Source: CAZPRY01 sp964589175
Lineage (GTDB): Bacteria; Fidelibacterota; UBA2242
Assembly (NCBI GenBank): GCA_964589175.1
Contig: CAZPRY010000015.1
Span: forward strand, 21,085-85,084
Direction: 5' to 3'
Length of the DNA stretch: 64,000 nucleotides
Positions 18,912 to 28,970 of the stretch are shown here, one piece after another; positions within the stretch are counted from its first letter, which is position 1, and the number at the start of each line of letters is the position of its first letter. Position numbers and translations under genes: made by a program. The notes beneath the pieces were generated by a model. It saw only the letters and a program-made list of their open reading frames with translations, did not search any database and was not told the origin of the DNA.

Positions 18912-20483
18912 ATGAAAAAACTTATAGCTCTCGTTTTGCTGTTTGTATGTTACTCGACCGTAATCTATTCCCAGCAATCGTCCGGCGTGGTTTTATTACT
19001 GGTTGACTCAACTTTGGTAGAACAACTGGGTGATTCGTATCAGACGTATAAACGCGATCTGATCAAAGAGGGTTACATCGTTTCCGAAGAGCTCGTGAAT
19101 CCCAGCACACCGGCACCGCAAATAAAGACAATCATTCAGGAGTATAGTACGAGTCTGAGCTCTGCCTCACTGAAGTTTGAAGGCGTGATCCTGATCGGCA
19201 ACCTGAAAGCAGCTTATTCGATCGTAAGAAACGGAGATTACTCGAATCCTAGTTCAGTGGAGTTATGGCTTTCACTTGATGCAACGGATATGTACTATGG
19301 CGATCTCGACGGAGATTGGGATTGTATTACGCCTGATGAATTTAATGATATCGTCGATAATGCTCCTTCGTACGTGGCACAACTTCATAAAGAGCAAAGT
19401 TGCAGTGATTTTATCAATGAATATATCGTAGACCTGGAGAAAGAAAAGATATGGAATTACCAATCCATCAGCGATAAAAGTCAGTATTCGATTGAGATCT
19501 GGGTGGCCAGAATCATGGGGCACAACCTGTCCATATCCGGTAAAACTGAAATTGATATTCTAAACGATTACTTTTCCTGGAATCATATCCTTCGCACCGG
19601 CGGATATAAAATCTCTGATACCTGCTATATGCTCAACGCTACCGGTTCCGGATGTAATGATCAGAGTATGGATTATTCATGGATCTTTGAGGAAGTTATC
19701 ACAGCCGGGGATGTTACAAAACAGACCTATTTACCTTATTTGCAAGAAGAATCGGGAAGCAGACTATTTTATGCAACCATTCATTCATGCCCGGGATGGC
19801 ATCAGTTCTCGGACGGTGCGCTACTTACAACCAACGAATTACTTAAAATAAAAAAGACAGGCGTGTTTTATCTGCTAAATTGCTGTTCAGGCTGTCGTTG
19901 GGATGAGTTTGTCGCGTTTCCGGCTAGTCCAAATTATCTTGGTGGTGTATATGTCTTTGACAAGTCTGACGATGGCGGAGGTTTTGGGGTAGGCGCGATC
20001 GGATTCACCGGTGTGGGTGGATTTAATAATCTGAATTACTTCACCGAACGTTATAATGATTTTCCCTTTGCAAATTATGGTGACATGTACGTTTACTGGT
20101 TCAACAAGAATCTGCAGATTAATTTCAGCACGCATAACTATGTATTTCTGGGAGATCCGACGATCAGCCCGGATATGGCGTTCGAGGGCACTTCCGTTTC
20201 TGACAGTCCTGCTTTGATAAAAGAATTTCGTTTGTCACAGAACTATCCTAATCCTTTTAATCCGACAACGACGATAAGTTTCTCCATTCCGGGTAATATG
20301 TTTGTGACATTAAAAGTCTATGATGCTCTTGGCAGGGAAATCGAAACACTTGTCAGCGGGCATTGTCAGGCAGGAGAAAACCGAGCAGAATGGGGTACAA
20401 GCGGACTACCCTGCGGATTATACTTTTATCGTCTGGAAGCGGGCAAATTTTTGGCGACCAGGAAAATGATTTTAATAAGATGA
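18912..20483 (+). CDS. Gingipain-like (C25-type, clan CD) secreted protein with T9SS sorting domain
   Basis: 523 residues from ATG 18912, which starts a signal peptide (MKKLIALVLLFVCYSTVIYS). The middle follows the C25 pattern: GVILIGNL, then DMYYGDLDGDWD, then VARIMGHN in place of the usual VGRIP, then a likely catalytic His in ATIHSCPGWHQF and Cys in YLLNCCSGCRWDEF, and finally GDPTI. The last 85 residues are a T9SS type-A sorting domain (NYPNPFNPTTTISF...GLYFYRLEAG). Role inferred: extracellular cysteine peptidase acting beside the metallopeptidases. The H and C residues are conserved in context, but the flanking sequence is divergent, so it could be a specialised or inactive relative. Confidence 0.72.
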   Translation: MKKLIALVLLFVCYSTVIYSQQSSGVVLLLVDSTLVEQLGDSYQTYKRDLIKEGYIVSEELVNPSTPAPQIKTIIQEYSTSLSSASLKFEGVILIGNLKAAYSIVRNGDYSNPSSVELWLSLDATDMYYGDLDGDWDCITPDEFNDIVDNAPSYVAQLHKEQSCSDFINEYIVDLEKEKIWNYQSISDKSQYSIEIWVARIMGHNLSISGKTEIDILNDYFSWNHILRTGGYKISDTCYMLNATGSGCNDQSMDYSWIFEEVITAGDVTKQTYLPYLQEESGSRLFYATIHSCPGWHQFSDGALLTTNELLKIKKTGVFYLLNCCSGCRWDEFVAFPASPNYLGGVYVFDKSDDGGGFGVGAIGFTGVGGFNNLNYFTERYNDFPFANYGDMYVYWFNKNLQINFSTHNYVFLGDPTISPDMAFEGTSVSDSPALIKEFRLSQNYPNPFNPTTTISFSIPGNMFVTLKVYDALGREIETLVSGHCQAGENRAEWGTSGLPCGLYFYRLEAGKFLATRKMILIR

Positions 20484-20507
20484 GAAAACTCTTTAAAGGA
20501 AGATATA

Positions 20508-23500
20508 ATGTCCCAATCTAGTCTGGATAATCTTTTAAGATCAGACGTACTGATCTGGTTTGTTAAGATCGGCTTAATGTCAACCTTTCTTCTGTTTGCT
20601 ATTGCCAAATCCGCTGATAAAGCGATGCCGGCCCTGCGTCTCATTAAGATCGAGCCAACCGTGCTTTTTGTAAACGAGCAAGATCGCTTGCTGCAATTGG
20701 TGAAAATCTCAATTTCGAACGAACGCAGGGCTACTTCGATCCAGTTGGATATGCAGGTCGGTGAGTGGCAGCAATCGCTGAGTTTGGGGAAGGTGGTAAA
20801 AGGCGAATCGACTTTTGATGTCTTCGTTCCCGATATCAGCGCTCCGGCTTCAGCAGAATTCGTACTGAAAAGTGGCGATAAAATCCGGGATCGCCGCCAA
20901 TTCGAGTTGCAGCCGCAGCGTCACTGGGAAGTCTTCATGGTTCCCATTTCACACCACGATCTGGGCTATACCGATGCGATCGAAAATATTCTGCTCAGAC
21001 ACGATCGTTATTATGACGATGTTCTACGTTTCTGCGAAGAAACTGCGGATTTTCCCGATGAATCGAAATATCGCTATACCGCAGAGGTTGCTTGGTCCCT
21101 TCGGCATTTTCTCGAAAACCGGCCCAAAGAAGTCGTAGAAACAATTGTAAAGTTCATAAAAGAAGGTCGAATCGAAGTTCATGCATTCCTGGGTAATGAG
21201 ATTACCGGATTGTGCGGCCATGAAGAGCTAATCCGCCTGATGTATCCCTCTTTCCAATTGAAACGGAAATATGGCATAACCGTTGGAGTTGGATCGGAAA
21301 CCGATGTGGCCGGATTAAGCTGGGGCCTACCGACAATACTGGCTGGCGCGGGTATAAAGTATTTCTACGGCGGAATGCCCAATTACGGCGTCTTTTTCAA
21401 AAATGATGAATTTGCTTACTATCTCGATGAGAATGGAAACGATATCCACCAGTTTTGGGATGAATCGGCAGTTTTGCGACACGGTCGCCAGCCCGAAGCA
21501 TTCCGTTGGGAAGGTCCCGACGGAGAATCGGTTTTGTTCTATTATGGCAGTACGGGTGGCGTCGGATGCTATGGCTGCTGGCGTCCCACCTCTTATGAAG
21601 ATACCGCGAAAAATCTCCCCATTATGCTGAGGAAAATGGAGGATAACGGCAGCCAATTTTCCGTCGTGCGGTATGGTACTTACGGCTGTTACGATAATGC
21701 GGCTCCCGAAATTCTTCCGAGTCTAATTGCCAGAGAGTGGAACAGTCAATGGGCCTATCCCAAACTCATCGTGGCAACGAGTTCCATGTTTTTTAAGGAA
21801 TTGGAAAAGCAGTGCCAGGATGTGCGGGTGTTCCGCGGGGAGTTGCCGCACACCGATTATGTTCGGGGAGTCATGTCCACGGCCCGGGAAACGAGTATCA
21901 ATCGCATCACCCATGACAAATTGACCACAGCGGAAAAATTCGCTACAATAGCTTCGGTAATTAGCGATTATCCTTATCCTGCTGACGAGCTCCGCCAGGC
22001 TTATGAAAACATGCTTCTCTATGACGAGCATACTTGGGGCCTGGCGAATCCATCCGGGACGATCCAGGATTGGAACTGGAACGATAAAAGCCATTTTGCT
22101 TTGAAAGCCGCCGGGTTGACCGAATCAATTTTAAGCTCGAGCCTCGATAGAATTGCCCAGTCGATAGAGATTGAAGATGAAAATTCCCGCATCGTTGTTT
22201 TCAATCCGCTTTCGTTTTCGCGAACCGACTTGGTCCGGCTAAGCGGTTTTGATCGAAAAGAGCCATTCGAAATCAGAGATGCAGAAACCGGGCAGATAGT
22301 ACCCCATCAAATTTGTGAAATCAATAGTCCCCGTGAGCTGATACCGTATGGCGGCCAGCGCTATGCGATGGGGCAGTTGAATCATTCGGAACTTTTTGAT
22401 CTGATGTTTGTGGCGGAGAATGTTCCGCCTGTGGGGTACAAGACGTATCGTCTGATACCGATCGATAAAGCCACTACTCAGGCAGGTAATGTGGTAGTAG
22501 ATAATACGATCATGGAAAATCGCTTTTTCAAAGTTGCGATTGATCCACATAGTGGTGCAATCGTAAGTATATATGATAAAGAACTCGATCGGGAAATTGT
22601 CGATAGAAACGCGCCCTATGCTTTGAACCAGTTCGTGACCCGGTCATCCAAAACTCTTGAGCAACGGACCATCGAAAATGCGAAGATTATTGTGGGGCAA
22701 AATGGTTCCGTTTGCGGTAGTATTATCATCTCCGGTGAAGTCGTCGGCTGTCCGCAGATAACCCAGGAAATCATCCTCTATGATAAGATTAAACGGATCG
22801 ATATCGCGAATAGGATTTTGAAGGATTACACGCCGCTTCAGGAGATATATTTTGCTTTTCCGTTTGAGATGGACAATCCCAATTTTCGGTATGAAGGTTC
22901 CGATGCGGTCATTGAACCTATAGTAGATCAGTTTCCGGGTTCGAATACCTGTTATTATGCAGTGCAACACTGGGCAGAAGTCAGTGACGGCAAGGTTGGC
23001 ATCACGCTGTCGCCCGTCGAGTCGCATCTCCTCGAATTTGGGGGTCTGTGGCCATGTTATATTTCCCCAGGTATGCATATTGCGGTAATGCCTGACGACA
23101 GGTCCTGGCTTGATTCCATACCAACCTCATTTGATAAGGGGCATATCTACGCCTATGTTCTGGACAGTAATTTTCGCACTAACTTTTCCTCCGCTCAGCA
23201 GGGTGATATGTTATTCCGTTATTCGATAACGACACATATGGACGATTGGAAATCCGGGCAAGCACGCGATTTCGGCTGGGCGACCGGGAATCCGCTGATT
23301 GCGACGCTCCTGGATGGCCGAAATGAAGGTTCGTTGACCGAAAAAAGTGATTCTTTTATTCAAATAGACAAACCAAATGTCCTGGTTCTGACTTTAAAGC
23401 AAGCCGAAGATGAAGATGGATTGATTATCCGGTTGATCGAAACCGGTGGACAGGAAGTCAATGCCAGGGTCACGTTGCCCGGTTTGTCTATTCAAGGGGT

Positions 23501-23615
23501 TCGCGTGACGAACCTTGTCGAGGAAAATATCGGAGAAACGGCTTTCACCGAACATGAAATCGCAGTGCCGATCAGAGCTTTCGGGATTAGCACGGTTCGC
23601 GTGCAAACACAATAA
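20508..23615 (+). CDS. GH38-type alpha-mannosidase-like glycoside hydrolase
   Basis: 1035 residues. An N-terminal hydrophobic segment (about residues 14-34) acts as signal or anchor, followed by a beta-sandwich to about 135. The GH38 catalytic barrel begins at PISHHDLGYTD (zinc-binding HxD near residues 148-150), with the expected nucleophile Asp266 in GSETDVAGLSWGLP. Further GH38-like C-terminal beta domains run to the end. The substitution HHDLGYTD for the classical H.DxGW marks a divergent bacterial branch, so linkage specificity is uncertain. It starts 24 bases after the C25-like gene and precedes a second amidohydrolase and a mannose/lyxose isomerase, consistent with release and use of mannose. 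Confidence 0.8.
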   Translation: MSQSSLDNLLRSDVLIWFVKIGLMSTFLLFAIAKSADKAMPALRLIKIEPTVLFVNEQDRLLQLVKISISNERRATSIQLDMQVGEWQQSLSLGKVVKGESTFDVFVPDISAPASAEFVLKSGDKIRDRRQFELQPQRHWEVFMVPISHHDLGYTDAIENILLRHDRYYDDVLRFCEETADFPDESKYRYTAEVAWSLRHFLENRPKEVVETIVKFIKEGRIEVHAFLGNEITGLCGHEELIRLMYPSFQLKRKYGITVGVGSETDVAGLSWGLPTILAGAGIKYFYGGMPNYGVFFKNDEFAYYLDENGNDIHQFWDESAVLRHGRQPEAFRWEGPDGESVLFYYGSTGGVGCYGCWRPTSYEDTAKNLPIMLRKMEDNGSQFSVVRYGTYGCYDNAAPEILPSLIAREWNSQWAYPKLIVATSSMFFKELEKQCQDVRVFRGELPHTDYVRGVMSTARETSINRITHDKLTTAEKFATIASVISDYPYPADELRQAYENMLLYDEHTWGLANPSGTIQDWNWNDKSHFALKAAGLTESILSSSLDRIAQSIEIEDENSRIVVFNPLSFSRTDLVRLSGFDRKEPFEIRDAETGQIVPHQICEINSPRELIPYGGQRYAMGQLNHSELFDLMFVAENVPPVGYKTYRLIPIDKATTQAGNVVVDNTIMENRFFKVAIDPHSGAIVSIYDKELDREIVDRNAPYALNQFVTRSSKTLEQRTIENAKIIVGQNGSVCGSIIISGEVVGCPQITQEIILYDKIKRIDIANRILKDYTPLQEIYFAFPFEMDNPNFRYEGSDAVIEPIVDQFPGSNTCYYAVQHWAEVSDGKVGITLSPVESHLLEFGGLWPCYISPGMHIAVMPDDRSWLDSIPTSFDKGHIYAYVLDSNFRTNFSSAQQGDMLFRYSITTHMDDWKSGQARDFGWATGNPLIATLLDGRNEGSLTEKSDSFIQIDKPNVLVLTLKQAEDEDGLIIRLIETGGQEVNARVTLPGLSIQGVRVTNLVEENIGETAFTEHEIAVPIRAFGISTVRVQTQ

Positions 23616-23660
23616 TAGACGCAGCTCCATTTGGACAATTTGTAAGAGATCGAAGTGAAA

Positions 23661-24971
23661 ATGAATGTAGCCCGAATATATCAAATATTGTTAACCGAGA
23701 TCGGCCGGATTCCAATAACGGATACCCACGAGCACCTGCTCCCGGAGAGAGAATATTTACACAACAAGTCCGGTTTCTGGAATCTGTTTTTTCAACATTA
23801 CGCGTCGAGCGATTTGGTCTCGGCTGGCATGGACAGTAAAACTCTAGAATATTTGCGGGTGAGCGACGATTCCTCCGAAAGGAAATGGCAAAAGTTTGCT
23901 CCTTTCTGGCAGAACATGCAGAACACCTCTTTCGCCCGGGTGCTGAAAATTGCAGCGCAAGATTTGTTTGAGATTGAGGAAATCGACGCAGATACGATTA
24001 ATGATCTGTGTACGAGGATTCATGCTAGCTATAAACCGGGCTGGTATGATTACGTGCTACGTGAAAAAGCCGGGATTGAGACGGTTTTCGTCAGAAGCAC
24101 GATTGAAGGTATAAAGTCCTACCCCGATTATTTTTTGCCGATTGTGGCAAGCGATCTGATTCTGGACATCAGGTCCGCAACGGAAATCGCCCGGCTTGAA
24201 GAGGATTTGAAGGTTACCATCCATTCGCTGAATGATTTACTGATTGCGATCGAGAAATTCTACCGGCAAGCCAAACAGAATGGCGCCGTTGGAATAAAGA
24301 TCACCCAAGCCTATAAGGGTAGCCTGAACTTCGAAAAACGAACGTTTTCCGAAGCAGAATCGACCTTTAATAAAATGTTTCGGGGAATGGGATTGGTGCC
24401 GCATTGGAATCAATTTACCGGTTTGAGTTATGAAGAACGAAAGCCGTTGTTGGATTTTTTGGTACATGCGATTGTCCGGCTGGCCGGTGAAATAGGATTG
24501 GTGGTTCAAGTCCATACCGGTTTTCAGGAGGGGCAGGGCAATTATATCACCAATGCCAATCCGACTCTTCTCACCAATCTTTTCCTGGAATACCGCCAAA
24601 CCCGTTTTGACATCCTGCACTGCGGTTTTCCCTATTATCTGGAGCTCGCTTGCCTGGCTAAAAATTTCCCCAATGTCTACCCCAATATGACCTGGATTTA
24701 TTGTATCGGCGATGCGGTTTCCAGGCGAATACTGGATGAATGGCTCGATATTATTCCGATCAATAAAATCCTCGGATTTGGCGGCGACTACCACTTTGTC
24801 GAGGGGGTCTACGGGCATGCGCAGTTAGCACGTCAATCTGTGGCTTGGGTGTTGGCGCAGAAGATTGCGGAAGGACTTTGCTCCGAGAAACAGGCGTTGC
24901 TTTACGGACGGAAATTACTGAGTGAGAATGCCGGGTCGGTTTATAATACGGAAAAAAGGGGAACTTCTTGA
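23661..24971 (+). CDS. Amidohydrolase-fold TIM-barrel enzyme, copy 2
   Basis: 436 residues; ATG 23661 preferred over GTG 23655. Metal-site motifs match copy 1: ITDTHEHLLP (HxH), Lys in VGIKITQAY, His in VQVHTGFQEG, His in DILHCGFPY and a terminal Asp in GFGGDYHFVEG. Cytosolic. It follows the GH38 gene and precedes the lyxose/mannose isomerase. The stop occurs just after a GGAAAAAAGGGG run; the other frame continues as a plausible 20-codon tail to 25032, so the true C-terminus may be frameshifted (see findings). The family reaction is unknown. Confidence 0.77.
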   Translation: MNVARIYQILLTEIGRIPITDTHEHLLPEREYLHNKSGFWNLFFQHYASSDLVSAGMDSKTLEYLRVSDDSSERKWQKFAPFWQNMQNTSFARVLKIAAQDLFEIEEIDADTINDLCTRIHASYKPGWYDYVLREKAGIETVFVRSTIEGIKSYPDYFLPIVASDLILDIRSATEIARLEEDLKVTIHSLNDLLIAIEKFYRQAKQNGAVGIKITQAYKGSLNFEKRTFSEAESTFNKMFRGMGLVPHWNQFTGLSYEERKPLLDFLVHAIVRLAGEIGLVVQVHTGFQEGQGNYITNANPTLLTNLFLEYRQTRFDILHCGFPYYLELACLAKNFPNVYPNMTWIYCIGDAVSRRILDEWLDIIPINKILGFGGDYHFVEGVYGHAQLARQSVAWVLAQKIAEGLCSEKQALLYGRKLLSENAGSVYNTEKRGTS

Positions 24972-25032
24972 ACCACCTTGGGGCGAATATCGTGAGGACA
25001 TTTTCAATGAAATCGTCAAGGTGTGGGAGTAA

Positions 25033-25584
25033 ATGATGCTTACCGAAGAACAATATAGGCAGGCGCAAAAGAGGGCACTTGAGTATTTCGGGAAAGCAGG
25101 AATTGCGCTGACGGAGAAGGAGAGACGAAATATCGAGGTAGCAGATTTTGGGTTAGGAGAACTGGCTGAGACGGGATTAGAACTCATTACCTATGTGAAT
25201 ACGGCCAGGGTTTGTGCGAAAGAACTCATACTATTTCCACACCAGACCTGTCCCGAACACCGTCATCCGTCGGTGGCCGGCGAACCGGGGAAAGAGGAAA
25301 CATTTCGTTGCCGCTGGGGCAGAGTGTATCTTTATGTGCCCGGAGAAAATACAAGCAATCCAAAAGCTAAACCACCCAGCGATAGAGAAAAGTATTATAC
25401 CGTCTGGCATGAAATTGAACTAAATCCGGGAGATCAATACACCTTACATCCGGATACTTTACACTGGTTTCAGGCAGGTGATCAGGGTGCGGTTATCTCC
25501 GAATATTCGACCAGAAGCCGTGATGAAGCGGATATTTTTACCGATCCCGAAATTCAACGTATCACAAAGTTAGAGAAAGAGTAA
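25033..25584 (+). CDS. D-lyxose ketol-isomerase family cupin (D-lyxose/D-mannose isomerase)
   Basis: 183 residues forming a single cupin barrel. Metal-binding residues appear as HRHPSVAGEPGKEETF (two His and a Glu) and a later His in YTLHPDTLHWFQ, the arrangement of the YdaE/D-lyxose isomerase family, whose members interconvert D-lyxose with D-xylulose and D-mannose with D-fructose. The start lies right after TAA at 25030-25032, and the gene is followed 1 base later by a PfkB kinase. In this context it most likely turns mannose released by GH38 into fructose for phosphorylation by the next gene product. Whether mannose or lyxose is the physiological substrate is inference. Confidence 0.85.
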   Translation: MMLTEEQYRQAQKRALEYFGKAGIALTEKERRNIEVADFGLGELAETGLELITYVNTARVCAKELILFPHQTCPEHRHPSVAGEPGKEETFRCRWGRVYLYVPGENTSNPKAKPPSDREKYYTVWHEIELNPGDQYTLHPDTLHWFQAGDQGAVISEYSTRSRDEADIFTDPEIQRITKLEKE

Positions 25585-25585
25585 A

Positions 25586-26782
25586 GTGGCGCAGAAAGAA
25601 ATCAATGTAGTGGTAGCCGGACACATTTGTCTGGATATGTTTCCGGAATTAGTAGATACTGAGCGAGCGTTGTTTGAAGAACTGCTTGTGCCAGGAAAAC
25701 TAACAAATGTAGGCGGGTTGAAAATTTCAACAGGCGGTTCCGTTTCAAACACAGGAATTGCGATGCAGGTTTTAGGGGCTAACACTTCTCTTATCGCGAA
25801 AGTGGGAGATGATTTTATTGGGAAAGCTATCCTGGACTTCTTGAGAAATAAATCCTCAGTCAAAGGCATAAAAATTGTTGAAGGAGAGTTTTCCTCGTAT
25901 ACGATCGTGATTGCCCCAAAGAATATCGACCGCATGTTTCTTCACAATCCCGGCACAAATGATACCTTCGGCTATGATGATATCGATTTCGATTTGGTAA
26001 GAAATTCCAGATTGTTTCATCTTGGCTACCCCCCTTTAATGAAGAGGTTATACCAGGATGATGGAGATCAGCTGCAAAAGATTTTCAGGAAAGTGAAGGA
26101 ATTCGGTGTCATTACATCATTGGATTTTGCGCTTCCAGATCCTAGTAGTCCTTCAGGCAAGGTGAACTGGAATACAATATTGAAAAAAGTTATGCCCTAT
26201 GTGGATATTTTTCTTCCCAGTGTGGAAGAAGCGCAATTTGTGCTTGACAAAGAAAAATTCTTAGAGATACGTGAAAGAGCTAATGGGAAGGAATTGCTGC
26301 ACTCATTTAGTGCAGAAGGGCTGACTCAGTTATCAAAAAAACTTCTCGATTATGGCGGTAAAATTGTTGGCTTGAAATGTGGCAGCAAAGGATTTTATAT
26401 AAAAACAGCCTCGCGAGAAAAGCTAAATAATATTAGCGGTATCGATCCGGACAACTGGTCGGAGCGTCAATTGTGGGAGCCGACCTACCATGTGGAGAAT
26501 TTTGCTTCGGCTGCCGGTTCCGGTGATTGTGCAATCGCCGGATTTCTGGTTGCGCTGCTGAAAGGCGAGACAGTTGAACAGTGTCTTCGATATGCCTGTA
26601 TGTGCGGCGCCCAGAATGTTCAGGCGTTAGACGCGATCGACGGGATAAGAAATTGGGAGGAAACAACAAGAAAGATAAGAGGCGATTGGAAGAAAAATGT
26701 GTTAGAAATAAATGCACCGGGATGGGAATTTGACTTGCATGAAAAACTATGGCACGGACCTGAAGATAAAAAATCGTCATAA
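25586..26782 (+). CDS. PfkB-family carbohydrate kinase
   Basis: 398 residues starting at GTG 25586, one base after the isomerase stop. PfkB signature one appears near the start (GGSVSNTGIAMQVLGANTSL) and the C-terminal anion-hole/catalytic motif as AAGSGDCAIAGFL with the catalytic Asp. The length exceeds that of typical fructokinases (about 320) because of an insertion near residues 230-260 and an extended C-terminus. It probably phosphorylates the ketose made by the preceding isomerase (fructose or xylulose), using ATP in the cytosol. Specificity is not readable from the motifs. Confidence 0.85.
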   Translation: MAQKEINVVVAGHICLDMFPELVDTERALFEELLVPGKLTNVGGLKISTGGSVSNTGIAMQVLGANTSLIAKVGDDFIGKAILDFLRNKSSVKGIKIVEGEFSSYTIVIAPKNIDRMFLHNPGTNDTFGYDDIDFDLVRNSRLFHLGYPPLMKRLYQDDGDQLQKIFRKVKEFGVITSLDFALPDPSSPSGKVNWNTILKKVMPYVDIFLPSVEEAQFVLDKEKFLEIRERANGKELLHSFSAEGLTQLSKKLLDYGGKIVGLKCGSKGFYIKTASREKLNNISGIDPDNWSERQLWEPTYHVENFASAAGSGDCAIAGFLVALLKGETVEQCLRYACMCGAQNVQALDAIDGIRNWEETTRKIRGDWKKNVLEINAPGWEFDLHEKLWHGPEDKKSS

Positions 26783-26839
26783 TTGGTCTATAAAGATTTT
26801 CAGGATGAAAAGGATAGATCTGAAAAAAGAGAAAATATT

Positions 26840-28942
26840 ATGAAACTCGGTACACAATATTATCGTCCTCCGTTTCCGGAACAGAAATACTGGGAGGAAG
26901 ATTTCACCCGCATCAAGGATTCCGGATTGAACACAGTGCAACTCTGGGTAGTGTGGGCCTGGGTGGAATCCAAACCGGGAGTGTTCAATTTCGACGACTA
27001 TGATCACCTGGTCGAACTTGCCGACCGGAAGGGATTGGGCGTCATTCTCAGCACCATTGCAGAAATCCAACCTTACTGGATTTCCCGCGTCGTACCCGAG
27101 AGTGAATTAGTCGATTACCTGGGGCGGAAAGTGATATCGACCAATCGCGACGAATGCAATTTTGGACTCACACCTGGTGGTTGCACTGACCACCCCGGCG
27201 TTTGGGACAGAATGAAGAGCTTTTTAACCGAGGTCGTAACCCACTATCGTTCGGCGCCCAACCTCCTGGGCTGGGATGCCTGGAACGAACTCCGCTGGAA
27301 CGTGCAGGCTGACGGCTTGGTCTGTTTCTGTCCTCACACTTTAGCGGCTTTTCGGAACTGGCTGAACCGGAAATACGGTAGGCTTGACGGATTGAACGAA
27401 GCCTGGAAACGACGCTACGGTTGTTGGGAAGAGGTGATGCCCGGAAAACTTCCCGGTCGTCCCTACACCGAAATGATGGCATTCCAGCATTTCCTTACCT
27501 GGCGCGCGAATCAGCACGGTAAAAACCGGTACGACGTGATGAAATCGCTGGATCCCGGCCATCCCATTACCGTGCATGCTTGCTATCCAAGCTCCCACGC
27601 CGGGGGCGACAGTCAAAACCATGCCGTAAACAGAGGCAACGACTGGTTCTTTGCCGACGACTTAGACGGAGTAGGATGTTCTTCTTTCCCCAAATGGTGG
27701 GGGCAGGACGACATCGGTTTCAGTATCCGGGTCGATTCGATCAAGTCTGCCGCCGGGAACAAATTGATCTGGTTGAGTGAGGTGCAGGGCGGACGTTCCA
27801 GTATAGGTTTTGATACGTTCAAAGCGGTCGATGCCCCTTCTCAACAACGCTGGATCTGGAATGGTATTGCCTGCGGTGCCGATGCAATTCTTTTCTGGTG
27901 CTGGCGTGACGAGATTTTTGGCAAGGAGTCGTCCGGATTTGGAATTATAGGCAATGACGGTCTTGCTCCGGAGCGGTTAGCCGCAATGAAGGTAACCGGT
28001 CGATTGATAGAAGAATATAAGGACATTATCTCAGCGTATAGACCGGAAAAACCTGAAGTGGGAGTGATGTTCAGCCCCCAATCCTACTATCTTTATTGGG
28101 CTCAGGAGGGCAGTGCCGGTCGCTCAATGCAGGCCTTCCAGGGCTATACCCGCAGCCTGGTACGGAAATCCATACCCTACTCGGTCATAGAGGAGGAACA
28201 TCTCGGTGCATTATCGGGGCTGAAGATATTATTCTTACCTCGTACCATCGTGACTGACAGTGCGATTGAAAAAGCACTCGAGAATTTTGTTAAAGAGGGC
28301 GGTACTCTCGTCTGTGAATCGGAATGCGGTGCTTTCAGTTCGCAAGGCTTTTATCGCTATCCGAAAGACCGCTTCCTTTCCCGCCTGAGCGGCATCCATG
28401 AAATCGGAAGACGCGGTCTTAGCGACGATTGTATTATAGTGAAAATTGGTGACAAGGAATTGAACCTGGGTGCAACACAATGGCTGACACCCTATTGTAA
28501 AGGCGATGGAGAAGTTTTATCTGAAGGTGAAGATGGACCTTTGATGGTCGAGGTTCCGGTAGGCAAAGGAAAGCTGGTTCTTTGCGGAGCATATCTGGGA
28601 GACGCCTATCTGCACAATCGGACGGCGGACTTCGAGAATTTTGTCGAACTGACGGTCCGCCGGGCAGGCTGGCGGCCTGAGATTGAACTCGTCTCCCCCC
28701 TTCCCGGCATGGATTCTTTCGTTTATATAAAAAGCGGGCAATCCGGTGACAAGAGAGTTACGTTTGTTTTCTTCCCACCAGACTTGGATACGGCTCATCT
28801 CAGATTTAACGGAAATTTCTTTTCAGGAAGCCACGCAACGGACATCATATCAGGTAAAAAAATAAATTTGGAAAAAAGAGGGTCCGGTCAGGAATGTACA
28901 CTCACCGCTCCGGATTGGAGATTTTGTGTTCTGGTCGGGTAA
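26840..28942 (+). CDS. GH42 beta-galactosidase-like glycoside hydrolase
   Basis: 700 residues from ATG 26840. The GH42 pattern is clear: N-terminal YYRPPFPEQKYWEEDF and VWAWVESKPGVFNF, the acid/base Glu in WDAWNELRWN (near residue 152) and the nucleophile Glu in IWLSEVQGG (near 315), followed by a Rossmann-like trimerisation domain (EVGVMFSPQSYYLYWAQEG...ILFLPRTIVTD) and a small C-terminal sandwich. No signal peptide is seen, so it should act on imported oligosaccharides in the cytosol. GH42 also contains alpha-L-arabinopyranosidases, so beta-galactoside is the likely but not only possible substrate. Confidence 0.87.
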   Translation: MKLGTQYYRPPFPEQKYWEEDFTRIKDSGLNTVQLWVVWAWVESKPGVFNFDDYDHLVELADRKGLGVILSTIAEIQPYWISRVVPESELVDYLGRKVISTNRDECNFGLTPGGCTDHPGVWDRMKSFLTEVVTHYRSAPNLLGWDAWNELRWNVQADGLVCFCPHTLAAFRNWLNRKYGRLDGLNEAWKRRYGCWEEVMPGKLPGRPYTEMMAFQHFLTWRANQHGKNRYDVMKSLDPGHPITVHACYPSSHAGGDSQNHAVNRGNDWFFADDLDGVGCSSFPKWWGQDDIGFSIRVDSIKSAAGNKLIWLSEVQGGRSSIGFDTFKAVDAPSQQRWIWNGIACGADAILFWCWRDEIFGKESSGFGIIGNDGLAPERLAAMKVTGRLIEEYKDIISAYRPEKPEVGVMFSPQSYYLYWAQEGSAGRSMQAFQGYTRSLVRKSIPYSVIEEEHLGALSGLKILFLPRTIVTDSAIEKALENFVKEGGTLVCESECGAFSSQGFYRYPKDRFLSRLSGIHEIGRRGLSDDCIIVKIGDKELNLGATQWLTPYCKGDGEVLSEGEDGPLMVEVPVGKGKLVLCGAYLGDAYLHNRTADFENFVELTVRRAGWRPEIELVSPLPGMDSFVYIKSGQSGDKRVTFVFFPPDLDTAHLRFNGNFFSGSHATDIISGKKINLEKRGSGQECTLTAPDWRFCVLVG

Positions 28943-28970
28943 TGAGAAAAAAAATAATGAGGGAAATTTC

